Source: Saccharofermentans sp.
GTDB lineage: Bacteria; Bacillota; Clostridia; Saccharofermentanales; Saccharofermentanaceae
Assembly: GCA_024688685.1 (NCBI GenBank)
Contig: JAILDX010000008.1
Location: 1-64,000 of the forward strand
Length of the DNA: 64,000 nt
Reading direction: 5' to 3'
In this document: piece by piece, positions 1-14,111 of the stretch
Layout: each line of letters starts with the position of its first letter
How positions within the stretch are numbered: the stretch's first letter is position 1
Program-made: the position numbers and the translations under genes
The notes under the pieces: model-generated
What the model saw: the letters and a program-made list of their open reading frames with translations, nothing else
Database searches by the model: none
What the model was told of the DNA's origin: nothing

Positions 1-3784
<3,784 letters not shown>

Positions 3785-3942
3785 AAAGTTCCTCTATCAC
3801 CTTTTATTAATCAAGCATATTATACTTCTAAAATATAGCAATAATAGTAAAAAATGCAACGCGCACACGTTATCCCTGTTGTGTAAAATCACATTCACGG
3901 TTAATATTATCAGCAAGCACATTACATTTGGGAGTCACTTGA

Positions 3943-4767
3943 ATGAATTACAGGTATTTAATGGCAACAGACATGGACCTCACATTACTGATGCCCGGTC
4001 AGGATGTACCCGAGGAAAACCTCAGAGCCTGCAGGGCTCTTAAGGAAAACGGAGTTGCTCTTACCATAGCGACCGGAAGGTCCTCCTTTCTTGTCGACAA
4101 GTTTGCCTCGATAATGGATATAGACGTTCCTCTGATAACCGGAAACGGAAGTGCCCTGTGGGACAGCAGAACACGTACCCACGTTTATTCCGCTGACTTT
4201 CCGCGAGAGAAGTTCCTTCATCTTGCCAATCTCTTTATGGACAGAAATGTCGACTGCACATTATACAGCACAGAAGGAGTCTTCCTCTGCCCCGCAAGTT
4301 CGAGACAGTGGTTCTGCGATGCTTATAACGAAGGGCTTCCCGAGGATAAAAAGGCTCCTGTTTATCACATAGACAAGAGCTATCTGGAAGAGGATATCCC
4401 TGATTTCAACAAGTTCCTTCTGATCAACGTCTGTGACGAGATAGCGGAAGAACTGAAAGATGATCCGGACCTTTATATCGTGTCGTCCGGACCGACATTT
4501 TACGATGTAATGGTGTCCGGAGTTTCGAAGGGGAAATGCCTCCTGAAGCTGGCAGACATGCTGGGGATACCGCGGGAGAACACTTTCGCGATCGGTGATT
4601 CCGAGAACGACCTTTCGATGATAGAAGATGCAGGATACGGGATCGCCATGGGCAATTCCGACCGAAGTCTTATCGAAGCAGCTTCATATATTACCGCCAG
4701 ATGTGAAGAAGACGGCTTTGCTAAAGCCGTCTTCGAGTATGTTCTTCCTATAGTCAGCAAAGGCTGA
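3943..4767 (+). CDS. HAD superfamily (Cof-type) hydrolase
   Basis: 274 aa; MATDMDLTLL motif I, TGNGSALWDS, KGKCLLKLADMLGIPRENTFAIGDSENDLSMIEDAGYGIAMGNS. Confidence 0.9.
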   Translation: MNYRYLMATDMDLTLLMPGQDVPEENLRACRALKENGVALTIATGRSSFLVDKFASIMDIDVPLITGNGSALWDSRTRTHVYSADFPREKFLHLANLFMDRNVDCTLYSTEGVFLCPASSRQWFCDAYNEGLPEDKKAPVYHIDKSYLEEDIPDFNKFLLINVCDEIAEELKDDPDLYIVSSGPTFYDVMVSGVSKGKCLLKLADMLGIPRENTFAIGDSENDLSMIEDAGYGIAMGNSDRSLIEAASYITARCEEDGFAKAVFEYVLPIVSKG

Positions 4768-4770
4768 TCG

Positions 4771-6561
4771 TCAGATCCCGAGCTTACCCTTTACGAATGT
4801 GCTCATCTGGTCGCAGACCTGTCCGAGACGGGCTTCTGCCGTTCCGCGGTCCTTATCGTAGATACCAAAGTAGATCTTGAGCTTGGGCTCTGTACCTGAA
4901 GGCCTTGCGCATGCCCAATCGATGCCCTTGTCGCCGCCGAGCTCATAGAGGAGCACGTTGGACTTGGGCAGTGTGATGGGAGATGTCTTAACGCCGTCAG
5001 CCGTGAACTCATACTTTACCGACTTCTGATAGTCGCGTACTGCAACTACGGCAGGTCCCCCGATAAGTGAAGCCGCATCTCCGAGGTTCTTTGCGCTCTC
5101 GAGCTCTGCTCTCATCGAAGACATTGAAGCACCGATCTTCTCGATTCCTTCCTTGCCCTCGAGCGTAAAGCTTACAGCCTTCTCAAAGCCATAACCGTAC
5201 TTTGCATATACTCTCTCAAGTCTGTCAACGAGTGTCTCACCCATATCGAAAGACTGTGCAGCCATACCGCAGATGAGCATTGCCGCAACAACAGCATCCT
5301 TATCTCTTACCTCAACACCGGAAAGATATCCGTATGATTCCTCGAAACCAAACTGGAAGTGCTTATTGCCCTGCTCATCGTCGAGCTTGATCCTCTCGCC
5401 GATAAACTTGAAGCCTGTAAGTGTCTCCTGAAGTTCAACGCCGAAAGCGTCACAGACTGACTTCGCAAGCTTTGTAGATACTACAGTAGTAACTGCGAAA
5501 GAGTTCTCGGGAAGTGTTCCGAGACGCTTCTTTGAATCAAGGATGTAATCGAGGAGCAGAAGGCCCATCTGGTTGCCTGTAAAGCACTTGTATGTTACTT
5601 CGCCGTTTACGACTGTCTTGGCAGCAACACCGATCCTGTCGGAATCGGGGTCTGTACCGAAAACGAGTGAAGCATCAACCTTCTTTGCAAGCTCGATCGC
5701 CATCGAAAGAGCCTCGGGGTTCTCAGGGTTGGGAACGCTTACCGTAGGGAACGAACCGTCCGGCTTCTCCTGCTCTTCCACGATGTGGATATTCTTAAAT
5801 CCTACACGGTCAAGGATCCTTCTTACGGGCTTGTTGCCTGATCCGTGAAGAGGTGTGTAAACGATGCTCATGTCAGCCTGACGGTTGATCGACTCCTGGT
5901 CGATAACGAGCTTTGAGAGCATCTCAGTATATGCAGCGTCAACTTCCTCGCCGTACTTGACTACAAGACCTGAGCTCATTGCTTCTGAAAGAGGCATGTT
6001 CCTGATAGTCCTTATATCCGTGATTGCCTGGATGCTCTTGAGGATAATGTCAGCTGCCTCCGGGGGAACCTGTCCGCCGTCCTCGCCGTAAACCTTATAT
6101 CCGTTGTACTTGGAAGGATTGTGGGATGCTGTGATCATGACGCCTGCGAAAGCATTGAAATATCTGATGCTGTAGCTGCAGACAGGGACAGGTCTGAGCT
6201 CATCGGAGAGCTTTACCTTAATGCCGTAAGCAGCAAGAGTAGTTGCTGTAACTTCAGCAAATTCAGGAGAGAAATGTCTTGAATCGTAGCAGATGACAAC
6301 ACCTCTGTTCATAGCCTCAGTACCGCATGAGATGATGTACTGGGCAAGACCTGCTGAAGCCTTTGCAACAATATAAACGTTCATCCTGTTTGTTCCGGCA
6401 CCAAGCACGCCTCTGAAACCTGCCGTACCGAATTCAAGATCCTTGTAGAATCTGTCTTCTATTTCCTTTGGATCATCCTTGATTGCTTCAAGTTCTGCCT
6501 TTGTATCGGCATCGAAAAAGGCGTCTGTGCGCCAGAAATTATACGTGTCGAGATAACTCAT
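4771..6561 (-). CDS. pgcA: Phospho-sugar mutase (phosphoglucomutase/phosphomannomutase family)
   Basis: TAGFRGVLGAGTNRMN, active-site MITASHNPSKYNGYKVY, FGTDPDSDRIGV, ARPSGTEPKLKIY. ORF opens at 6600; MSYLDTYNFW at 6561 is the likelier start. Confidence 0.92.
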   Translation of the reverse strand: MSYLDTYNFWRTDAFFDADTKAELEAIKDDPKEIEDRFYKDLEFGTAGFRGVLGAGTNRMNVYIVAKASAGLAQYIISCGTEAMNRGVVICYDSRHFSPEFAEVTATTLAAYGIKVKLSDELRPVPVCSYSIRYFNAFAGVMITASHNPSKYNGYKVYGEDGGQVPPEAADIILKSIQAITDIRTIRNMPLSEAMSSGLVVKYGEEVDAAYTEMLSKLVIDQESINRQADMSIVYTPLHGSGNKPVRRILDRVGFKNIHIVEEQEKPDGSFPTVSVPNPENPEALSMAIELAKKVDASLVFGTDPDSDRIGVAAKTVVNGEVTYKCFTGNQMGLLLLDYILDSKKRLGTLPENSFAVTTVVSTKLAKSVCDAFGVELQETLTGFKFIGERIKLDDEQGNKHFQFGFEESYGYLSGVEVRDKDAVVAAMLICGMAAQSFDMGETLVDRLERVYAKYGYGFEKAVSFTLEGKEGIEKIGASMSSMRAELESAKNLGDAASLIGGPAVVAVRDYQKSVKYEFTADGVKTSPITLPKSNVLLYELGGDKGIDWACARPSGTEPKLKIYFGIYDKDRGTAEARLGQVCDQMSTFVKGKLGI

Positions 6562-6635
6562 ATTCGGACCTCCGTTTTTACTTACGCCAAATATTACCAT
6601 AGAGATGCTTTATATAAAAGCCGAAAAACCGATTA

Positions 6636-9485
6636 TTATTTCTTTTTGCGGAGTAAATCCACAACGGCAAATGAGATCATGCCGGCTATGCCTGCAGCCG
6701 ATCCGATCAAGCCTGCCTTAAATCCGGGGGCCGTGAACTTCAGTTCGCAGGTGTGTGTGCCTGCAGGAACATCAAATGATATAAATGCCTGCTGATAAGG
6801 CTTGATCTCCGCTTCCTGTCCGTCGATATAGAGCGTCCATCCGTCTTCGTACGGCACAGTCGTAAGAACCATCTCACCCTGCTCCACATTCGATGTCAGG
6901 TTAACATAACCGTCGACCGCCTCGTTTACGGTAACCTTTGTCTTGTCGATCTGATCAAACTGGCTGTCAAATGTCTCATAGTCAAGGTATCCGAAATATG
7001 CGCTGAGGTATGAAAACTCTTCCTCATCAGCCGAGACAGTAACCCTGATCTCATCTCCCTCACTGAATGTTCCGAGTCTGTAGATCTGCGAGAAATAAGT
7101 GCCGGCAGAAGCATGACCGATGAATATATCATTGACATAAACGTTGTGCTCACCTGATGTTGTGGGGAAAGACAGATTGAAGTAATACTCTCCGTCGCGC
7201 TCAGCAGCTGTCGTGAAATTAATGTAGATCGGGATCTTCTTGTTGATCCTGTAATACTTTGTTATGTTATCCTTTGCCTCATCCGCACAAAGGTCCTCAA
7301 GGCCGAGAGTGTCGCGGTCAAATGACTTCTCTTCGTCTGCCTCGCCTGATTCGCCGGAGCTCCTCATCTCCTTAGCCTTGATATCAGCCATCGTTGTAAG
7401 ATCAACATCCACGGTCATTCCGTTGAGGACCTCCGAAGTTACAAGCTCATCGCTAACCGTAATGAAATAGTCCTCCGTAAAAAGAGACGGGAACAGCGAC
7501 CTGAACCAGAGATTGCGGAAAGCAAAATAATCCTTATCCTGACCCATTTTCTCAAGCTGATAGAAGTCGAAATTCCTCGCACTCCGGTCAGCCGCGAAAG
7601 CAAGCGGCAGGACATTCCCGTTTGCATAATACTGATATCCTATGTCATTAGGATCATTGATAACATACTTCGCACCGGAATAATCCCTCATCGTCGTCAT
7701 TGCGCCGATGGACATAAAAGCATCACTGTCAGGGGCACAGTATGAATATGCGACAGCGAAATAATTGTAGTTCGTTACGAAGCCAAGCTGCTTTATGAAC
7801 CTGTGAAGCGATTTATTTGAGCTTGAATTGAAGAATGTCATTCCATGGAAATTACCGTACATATTGGAATGCTCAAGCACGTAATTTGTCGTACCGTAAT
7901 CGGATATTGCCTCATTCTCCGCTCTGAATGAATCATTCTTCTCCGCAAGGATCTTCTGTGAATCAGCAAGATCCTTCATTGCCGTGATCGACTGGGAATA
8001 CTGCTCGGCATTGCCCTGATAGAGCGTCATTACGGACATATCCGTCGAGAGAAGCGGCTGAACATAAACGACTTCAAAGCAGACAATGACTGCCATGATC
8101 AGAGGCATTATCTTTGGCATGTCGGCAAATGCAGGTGTCCAGTCCTTCTTGTTCAGATAGAAAAGGATAGCAAATGTCGATACGATAAATGCGAGATTGA
8201 AAAGGAATGTCTGCCCGTCCTCCATATTGCCTATTCCCTGTGCAAGGAAAAGGAGCGCGACAACAATGCCGAGAGATATGAATATCTCTTTGCGCTTTAC
8301 TTCACCAAGAGCCTCATACATCTTTGCCGCGATAACAAAGAAGAGCGGAATGAACACAAAACTGTGTCTGTGCCAGAACCAGTTAGGCTCATCGAAGACC
8401 TGCCATGCAACATCAAACCAGTAAACTGCCGTAGACAGATAAACGCCTGCAAGACAGACTCCGTAGAATATCTTGTCCCTGTGCGATACAGCTTTGGTTA
8501 CAAAGAAGAGAACGATAAGCGCAAGAACGATCGAACTCGAAGCAAAGAACGGAAGGTTCGACGGCATTACGTCACCGAACTCTCCGGAAAGACCTACAAA
8601 GAGGTGATCCAGTATATCGTTGAGATTATAGAGGATAAGGTGTGAAGAATTCTTGCTTACGGTAGGATCTGAATTACCGATCGTTGCAAGGCCTACGGGA
8701 ACAAGGTAAGCGCAGAGCATAACCGCATCCAGACCTGCTATGAGAATGAACTTTCCGATCTTGCCCAGAGCCTTCCTGAATGATTTGAATTCGCCGAGAT
8801 ACCACATCCTGAAAACAAGGTAGAAGAATGTGAAGATACCGGCCATATAAGCAATGTAGAAATTGGAGTAGAACAGATAGAGAAGCGACAGTATGAGTCC
8901 AAGCTTCCTGTTATCCCTGATGAACCTCTCGGTAAAATAAAGTATGAGCGGAAGGATCATATATCCGTCCATCCACATTATCTGGAAAAGGAATCCCGTT
9001 ACGTATGCGGTAAATGCATACATAATGCCCCAGACTACGGGCCATAAGCACTTTTTATCCTCTGCTCTGAACGATATGAACCTGCACATGAAAGCTGATG
9101 CGAAACACATCTTAAGCACAAGGATCAGAAGAACAAAACCGCTTATGAAGTTGGTGTCAAACAGTGCGAAGAGAAGGTTGAACGGACTTGCAAGATAGTA
9201 ACCGTATGTGGCCATGTAGTTGCCGCCAAGTCCTTCATCGAATGAATACATGATCGATCCGTCAATGTCCATTCTGTTCCTGAAAAGGGCAAGGAACGGG
9301 GCGTACTGGGCATCAAGATCACTGATGCTCGTGGAGTAAGGTCCGAAGGGGTACTTCTGACAGATCAACGAAAGGATAAGGTAAAAGAATAATGTTGCCG
9401 CAAATGCGATAAGCGGTCTGAAATCTGTCTTTCCCTGACTGAGGCTGAGTTTTGGCTTGCTTTTAAGCGACGATATTTCCTGCAT
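6636..9485 (-). CDS. YfhO family multi-pass membrane protein (probable glycan/lipid-linked sugar transfer)
   Basis: 949 aa; about a dozen TM segments, long extracytoplasmic C-terminal region, YfhO-like motifs (PYGPYSTSISDLDAQYAPFLALFRNRM; VPYEDGWTLYIDGQEAEIKPYQQAFISFDVPAGTHTCELKFTAPGFKAGLIGS). Confidence 0.85.
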   Translation of the reverse strand: MQEISSLKSKPKLSLSQGKTDFRPLIAFAATLFFYLILSLICQKYPFGPYSTSISDLDAQYAPFLALFRNRMDIDGSIMYSFDEGLGGNYMATYGYYLASPFNLLFALFDTNFISGFVLLILVLKMCFASAFMCRFISFRAEDKKCLWPVVWGIMYAFTAYVTGFLFQIMWMDGYMILPLILYFTERFIRDNRKLGLILSLLYLFYSNFYIAYMAGIFTFFYLVFRMWYLGEFKSFRKALGKIGKFILIAGLDAVMLCAYLVPVGLATIGNSDPTVSKNSSHLILYNLNDILDHLFVGLSGEFGDVMPSNLPFFASSSIVLALIVLFFVTKAVSHRDKIFYGVCLAGVYLSTAVYWFDVAWQVFDEPNWFWHRHSFVFIPLFFVIAAKMYEALGEVKRKEIFISLGIVVALLFLAQGIGNMEDGQTFLFNLAFIVSTFAILFYLNKKDWTPAFADMPKIMPLIMAVIVCFEVVYVQPLLSTDMSVMTLYQGNAEQYSQSITAMKDLADSQKILAEKNDSFRAENEAISDYGTTNYVLEHSNMYGNFHGMTFFNSSSNKSLHRFIKQLGFVTNYNYFAVAYSYCAPDSDAFMSIGAMTTMRDYSGAKYVINDPNDIGYQYYANGNVLPLAFAADRSARNFDFYQLEKMGQDKDYFAFRNLWFRSLFPSLFTEDYFITVSDELVTSEVLNGMTVDVDLTTMADIKAKEMRSSGESGEADEEKSFDRDTLGLEDLCADEAKDNITKYYRINKKIPIYINFTTAAERDGEYYFNLSFPTTSGEHNVYVNDIFIGHASAGTYFSQIYRLGTFSEGDEIRVTVSADEEEFSYLSAYFGYLDYETFDSQFDQIDKTKVTVNEAVDGYVNLTSNVEQGEMVLTTVPYEDGWTLYIDGQEAEIKPYQQAFISFDVPAGTHTCELKFTAPGFKAGLIGSAAGIAGMISFAVVDLLRKKK

Positions 9486-9565
9486 CGGATAAAACTCCCT
9501 TTATTTACTGATTTTTAGATTATAATATATTAGAAGCAGTTTGTTTACTACCACCGGAGGCATTT

Positions 9566-10531
9566 ATGTTAATAAGTTTGATCGTTCCGTGCTACAACGA
9601 AGAACAGTCACTCCCCTTTTTGTACGAGGCTCTTTGTAATCTTAGAAACGAGCAGGAACCTTTGGGCAAGAGTTTCGAGTTTATATTTGTCAATGATGGA
9701 AGCACCGACAGGACAAAAGAAGTAATAAAGGATATGGCCTTCCTGGATAAGGATGTCAGATATATCTTCTTCTCCAGGAACTTTGGTAAGGAAGCTGCAA
9801 TGTATGCCGGTCTTGAAGCATCAAAGGGGGACTATGTTGCCATACTTGATGCCGATATGCAGGACCCGCCTTCACTTATCCCCGGAATGATCGAGTCACT
9901 TGATAAAGACGAGTGCGACATCGTTGCCGCAAGAAGAGTTACAAGGAAGGGCGAACCGAAGATACGAAGCTTTTTCGCGAGGATGTTCTACAAGCTCATC
10001 AACAGGATGGTCGAGGTTGAGATCGCAGACGGTGCAAGAGACTTCAGGCTTATGAGAAGGATCGTCGTTGATGCCATCCTTCAGTTATCAGAGAGACAGC
10101 GTTTCTCAAAGGGTATATTTGCATGGGTCGGTTTCAGGACAAAGTGGGTCGAGCACGTCAATGTCGAGAGAGTCGCAGGCGAGACAAAGTGGAGTTTCTG
10201 GAAGCTGTTCAAATATGCTATCGACGGTATCGTTGCTTTCACCACTGCGCCTCTCAGGCTTGCAACGATCGCAGGATTCTCTTCTGCTTTCGCGGCATTC
10301 ATCTACATGGTTTACTACTTCATCAGGGCCGTAATCCTCAAGATCTATAACGAAGTGCCCGGCTACCCTTCACTGCTCTGCTTCATTCTTTTTATCGGCG
10401 GTCTTATACTGATGGCTCTCGGAGTTCTCGGTGAATATATCGGAAGAACATATATCGAGACCAAGGGCAGGCCTATCTACATTAAGTCTGAAGACGAGAA
10501 TACCGGAAAGACTATTTCGCAAGATACTTAA
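9566..10531 (+). CDS. Glycosyltransferase family 2 (polyprenyl-phosphate glycosyltransferase, GtrB/YkcC-like) with two C-terminal TM segments
   Basis: LISLIVPCYNEEQSLPFLYEAL, FVNDGSTDRTKEV, DADMQDPPSLIPGM, C-terminal hydrophobic hairpin. Confidence 0.9.
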   Translation: MLISLIVPCYNEEQSLPFLYEALCNLRNEQEPLGKSFEFIFVNDGSTDRTKEVIKDMAFLDKDVRYIFFSRNFGKEAAMYAGLEASKGDYVAILDADMQDPPSLIPGMIESLDKDECDIVAARRVTRKGEPKIRSFFARMFYKLINRMVEVEIADGARDFRLMRRIVVDAILQLSERQRFSKGIFAWVGFRTKWVEHVNVERVAGETKWSFWKLFKYAIDGIVAFTTAPLRLATIAGFSSAFAAFIYMVYYFIRAVILKIYNEVPGYPSLLCFILFIGGLILMALGVLGEYIGRTYIETKGRPIYIKSEDENTGKTISQDT

Positions 10532-12029
10532 AGAAGAACTGATCCTCCGGCTTATCCGCAAAGAACTGATCTTCAATCTTCGCCGTGTAATACGGTGTTG
10601 ACTGATGTCCGAATGATACTATGTCTTTCTCCGGACGCTCCTCACCCATGATCGTCGCGGGGATGATGACAGACAGCATATACATTGCAACGAAGCCCAT
10701 GCCCATGACTGTCAGCGAGACTGCCAGCGTCTTCATAAAGACCTTCGGCTCGACCTGCTTTCCCTTCTCCCTGCTGAGCGCCACGATCTCCTTAACAAAA
10801 TCAGCAACGATCTCCGCCAGATATACGCACAGGATGAAGAGAGCGGGCATTGATGCTCTCATCGTGAGGTCATTGCTCTCCGTTATCTTGTAGAGAGGGC
10901 ATATCAGGAGAAGCGCGATGGCTCCCCAGTACATCGGATCCCTTTTCCGCGATGTGAAGGTCAGAGCAGCCGCCGGGAGGACCTCAACGATAAGAAGGAC
11001 CAGATATGCAAGGATGAATGTGAGCGGATTACCGTAGAATCCGGCCGTCAGCCCCTGCTCGCTCATCGCACCTGACTGAGACATATAGAACGAACCGAAG
11101 ACGAACGCCATGATGACAGGCATGACCAGGTTTGTCAGAGTGAATATATCCTTAACACGTCCCTTTGTCGTGAAGATCTTTACGGCGCAGATAATGATCA
11201 TTCCGATAGTGGCCCACGGAGAATATGCAAAGAGAAGCGATCCGATGAATCCGACGCTGCGCCTGTCTTTCATGAGCAGCAGCAGTGTGATTATGAGGTA
11301 ACAGGGTATTGCCTGCTGATAGACATTCTCAAGGTTATTGAAATTGCTTATGAACGACATATGAGGAACGCATCCGTCGACCCACATCCACTGTTCATCT
11401 ATCTGAAGGAAAAACTCATTGATGAAATAAGGAATGATATCAAGTCCGGAGAAACAGACCAGAAGGAAATGGCACGCATAGGAGACCTTTCCTATGAACA
11501 TCGTCATTCCTGTCACGATGAGGCACAGACCAAAAGAGTTCCACAGAATAAGGAATACATTCGCAGCCGTAAAACCAAAGACCTTGCCCACCAGCGCTGA
11601 AGGGAGCCAGTACGCGAAATAGTATATAAATCCCTGATCATTACTGCTCCTGAGCTGCATAATAACTTCAGGGATCGTCTGCGTTGAGGGATCATAAATG
11701 ACCGGCCACTTATACGTAATAAGGTCGTTCAGGATAGCTCTTCTGAAGGCATGGTCATATGTCGACCACACGAGTTCCCCGACGCCGGTCAGTACTGTAA
11801 CAAGGACAGCAAATACAGCCGTGACAATGAGGAAACTTACAGGGAGCTCTGTCTTCCCGCCTTCGCTTCCCCTTGCGGCAAGCACAAACAGGAATACCGA
11901 GACTGCTGTCAGCGGAAGCGCGATCAGGAGCTTAAGATAACCGAGAAAAAAGATAAGCACCGGCAGAAGAAGGTATATCCCCGCCGTAATAAAGAACGTC
12001 TTATAAGAGATGCTGATCTTTTTATCCAT
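10512..12029 (-). CDS. Polytopic membrane protein, candidate GT-C-like glycosyltransferase
   Basis: 505 aa with many TM segments; acidic residue after an early TM (STYDHAFRRAILNDLITYKWPVIYDPS) resembles GT-C topology; convergent with and overlapping the GT2 gene by 20 nt. Confidence 0.6.
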   Translation of the reverse strand: MDKKISISYKTFFITAGIYLLLPVLIFFLGYLKLLIALPLTAVSVFLFVLAARGSEGGKTELPVSFLIVTAVFAVLVTVLTGVGELVWSTYDHAFRRAILNDLITYKWPVIYDPSTQTIPEVIMQLRSSNDQGFIYYFAYWLPSALVGKVFGFTAANVFLILWNSFGLCLIVTGMTMFIGKVSYACHFLLVCFSGLDIIPYFINEFFLQIDEQWMWVDGCVPHMSFISNFNNLENVYQQAIPCYLIITLLLLMKDRRSVGFIGSLLFAYSPWATIGMIIICAVKIFTTKGRVKDIFTLTNLVMPVIMAFVFGSFYMSQSGAMSEQGLTAGFYGNPLTFILAYLVLLIVEVLPAAALTFTSRKRDPMYWGAIALLLICPLYKITESNDLTMRASMPALFILCVYLAEIVADFVKEIVALSREKGKQVEPKVFMKTLAVSLTVMGMGFVAMYMLSVIIPATIMGEERPEKDIVSFGHQSTPYYTAKIEDQFFADKPEDQFFFKYLAK

Positions 12030-12079
12030 AGTGTTAATTATAATCTTTTAACACTGAATATTGAATTCTTATTCAAAAC

Positions 12080-12107
12080 CTACTAAACTAGTAGTATTAT
12101 AGTACTA
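12080..12107 (+). promoter_or_regulatory. Candidate operator for the Rrf2 regulator (autoregulation)
   Basis: CTACT-AAACT-AGTAG inverted repeat (12080-12094) overlapping TAGTA-TTATAG-TACTA (12092-12107), 28 nt upstream of the Rrf2 ATG; shares ACCTACTA..C...TAG with the cysK element. Confidence 0.5.
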
Positions 12108-12134
12108 TGATTTCCGGACAGGGGGGTTGGCAGA

Positions 12135-12578
12135 ATGAAGATATCAACAAAAGGAAGATACGCATTGAGAATGCTCGTAGATCTTGCCTCAAGAGACAGA
12201 TCGGAATACATTGCACTTAAGGATATAGCAGCAGATCAGGAGATCTCAAAAAAATACCTCGAGCAGATAGTCCCGCTCCTTACAAGAGGCGGAATACTCT
12301 CTACAAACAGAGGTTATCAGGGCGGATACAGATTATCGAGAGATCCTTCTTCGATCACATGCGGAGAGATCCTCAGGCTCACCGAGGGAAGTCTTGCTCC
12401 CATCGCCTGCCTTGATAACGGCATCGAGAATAATGACTGCGAGCGCAAGGCTGACTGCATGACACTTCCCGTCTGGGTTGGTCTCACGAGACTGATAAAT
12501 GACTATCTCGACGGAATAACTCTTCAGGATATAATCGACCAGCATCAGACACTGGGCGGAGACGACTACGTGATCTGA
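12135..12578 (+). CDS. Rrf2 family transcriptional regulator (IscR/CymR-like)
   Basis: 147 aa; MKISTKGRYALRMLVDLA, YLEQIVPLLTRGGILSTNRGYQGGYRL; Cys cluster ACLDNGIENNDCERKADCMTLPVW. Confidence 0.93.
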   Translation: MKISTKGRYALRMLVDLASRDRSEYIALKDIAADQEISKKYLEQIVPLLTRGGILSTNRGYQGGYRLSRDPSSITCGEILRLTEGSLAPIACLDNGIENNDCERKADCMTLPVWVGLTRLINDYLDGITLQDIIDQHQTLGGDDYVI

Positions 12579-12580
12579 TA

Positions 12581-13978
12581 TTATTTGCTTCCCCTGCCTG
12601 AAAGGACTGCAGCAAAGGTCTTCATGAAGATCTCTATGTCGAGATCCAGACTGTAGTTTGTAATATACTGCGTATCAAGTGCTACAACCTTCTCGAAATC
12701 GGTAATGTCAGACCTTCCGGATATCTGCCACAGGCCGGTAAGACCCGGCTTCATTGCAAGTCTGCTCATGTGATGAGGCTTATATCTCTCAAACTCGTCA
12801 AGCGTCGGAGGTCTTGTTCCGACAATGCTCATATCACCCTTAAGAATGTTTATGAACTGAGGGAACTCGTCAAGGCTCATCCTTCTCATGAATCTTCCGA
12901 TCGGGATGACTCTCGGATCGTTCTCCATCTTGAACATCTGACCCTTCATCTCGTTTTCTTTCATAAGTTCCTTCTTATGCTCCTCTGCGTCGGGATACAT
13001 AGTCCTGAACTTGTACATCTTGAAATGTCTTCCGTTAAGTCCGACCCTTATCTGTGAGAAAATGACAGGGCCGGGGCTCTGGATATAGATAATGGGACCA
13101 AAGACGACAAAAATGACCGCTGTAAAAATGATGCCTATGATCGATATAACGATATCCGCAAATCTCTTTACCACCAGCTGACCTGCAGTGATCGGTGAGA
13201 TCGTAGAGGTAATGCATGTGCTGTCGCCTACCTTGTCTATCCTGACGTTCGGAACTTCGTGAACGAATACCTCTGTCATTATATGAACGATCACGCCCAT
13301 GGACAGGAACCAGTTGATCAGCTTTCCTACGTCTCTTGCCTTGGAACCGATATAGACCTCATCGACGATATGAGTTCTCAGATACTCCTGCATCTCCTTG
13401 CGCTGCATGATCTTGATACCCTCTATGGGAGTCATCCTCTTCTCCTGATCGAGAAGCATGAACCTGTCAACCTGAATATTCCTGGGGTGGCTCTTCATGA
13501 TCTGGGTAAGCGTATTGACCGCATTATCGCGGAAACAGACAATGATTATATGAGTCTTGTTATTGTTCTTCTTGAGTCTTCCGTAGATTATCTCCTTAAT
13601 GATTATCCTCAGGAGATAAGTGATGAGCAGATTGAATACGAACAGCATACCGATGAAAAGACGTGATATCTCGTCAGTCTCCTTCATAACGAAGAGTATG
13701 GTCAGGATTACCACGAGCATCTCGATATCCATTATCAGGACATTGTTGAACTCCTTCAGAAAACCTCGCTTGAGTATTCCGCTGTGAAGAGGCTGAACGA
13801 GGATTATGAACACATAAACTATAATGAGAACAAGGTTGAGCTGTCTGTAGTTTGCCGCTTCGCTTTCCTCGAACACAAATCTGAAAAAATAGGCAAACAA
13901 GAAAGAAATCTCCAATGCAAAAACATCGGAAATTATAAAATCGATATGCTTGGCTCTCGAACTTATCTTTCCTTCCAT
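12581..13978 (-). CDS. Sugar transferase (undecaprenyl-phosphate glycosylphosphotransferase, WbaP/PglC-like C-terminal domain)
   Basis: N-terminal TM bundle; KRFADIVISIIGI, FKMYKFRTMYPDAEEHK, RRMSLDEFPQFINILKGDMSIVGTRPPTLDEFERY, KPGLTGLWQISGRSDI. Confidence 0.92.
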   Translation of the reverse strand: MEGKISSRAKHIDFIISDVFALEISFLFAYFFRFVFEESEAANYRQLNLVLIIVYVFIILVQPLHSGILKRGFLKEFNNVLIMDIEMLVVILTILFVMKETDEISRLFIGMLFVFNLLITYLLRIIIKEIIYGRLKKNNNKTHIIIVCFRDNAVNTLTQIMKSHPRNIQVDRFMLLDQEKRMTPIEGIKIMQRKEMQEYLRTHIVDEVYIGSKARDVGKLINWFLSMGVIVHIMTEVFVHEVPNVRIDKVGDSTCITSTISPITAGQLVVKRFADIVISIIGIIFTAVIFVVFGPIIYIQSPGPVIFSQIRVGLNGRHFKMYKFRTMYPDAEEHKKELMKENEMKGQMFKMENDPRVIPIGRFMRRMSLDEFPQFINILKGDMSIVGTRPPTLDEFERYKPHHMSRLAMKPGLTGLWQISGRSDITDFEKVVALDTQYITNYSLDLDIEIFMKTFAAVLSGRGSK

Positions 13979-14111
13979 AACAACCTCGCGAAAATATTAG
14001 CATCTAAGCCGCCATTTGCGCGATATGAATACTGTACGAAAAAATACTGCCGTCTCAACGCATATCACGTCAAAACGGCAATAAAGAACCGGTTAATTAT
14101 GGTCTTAAATA

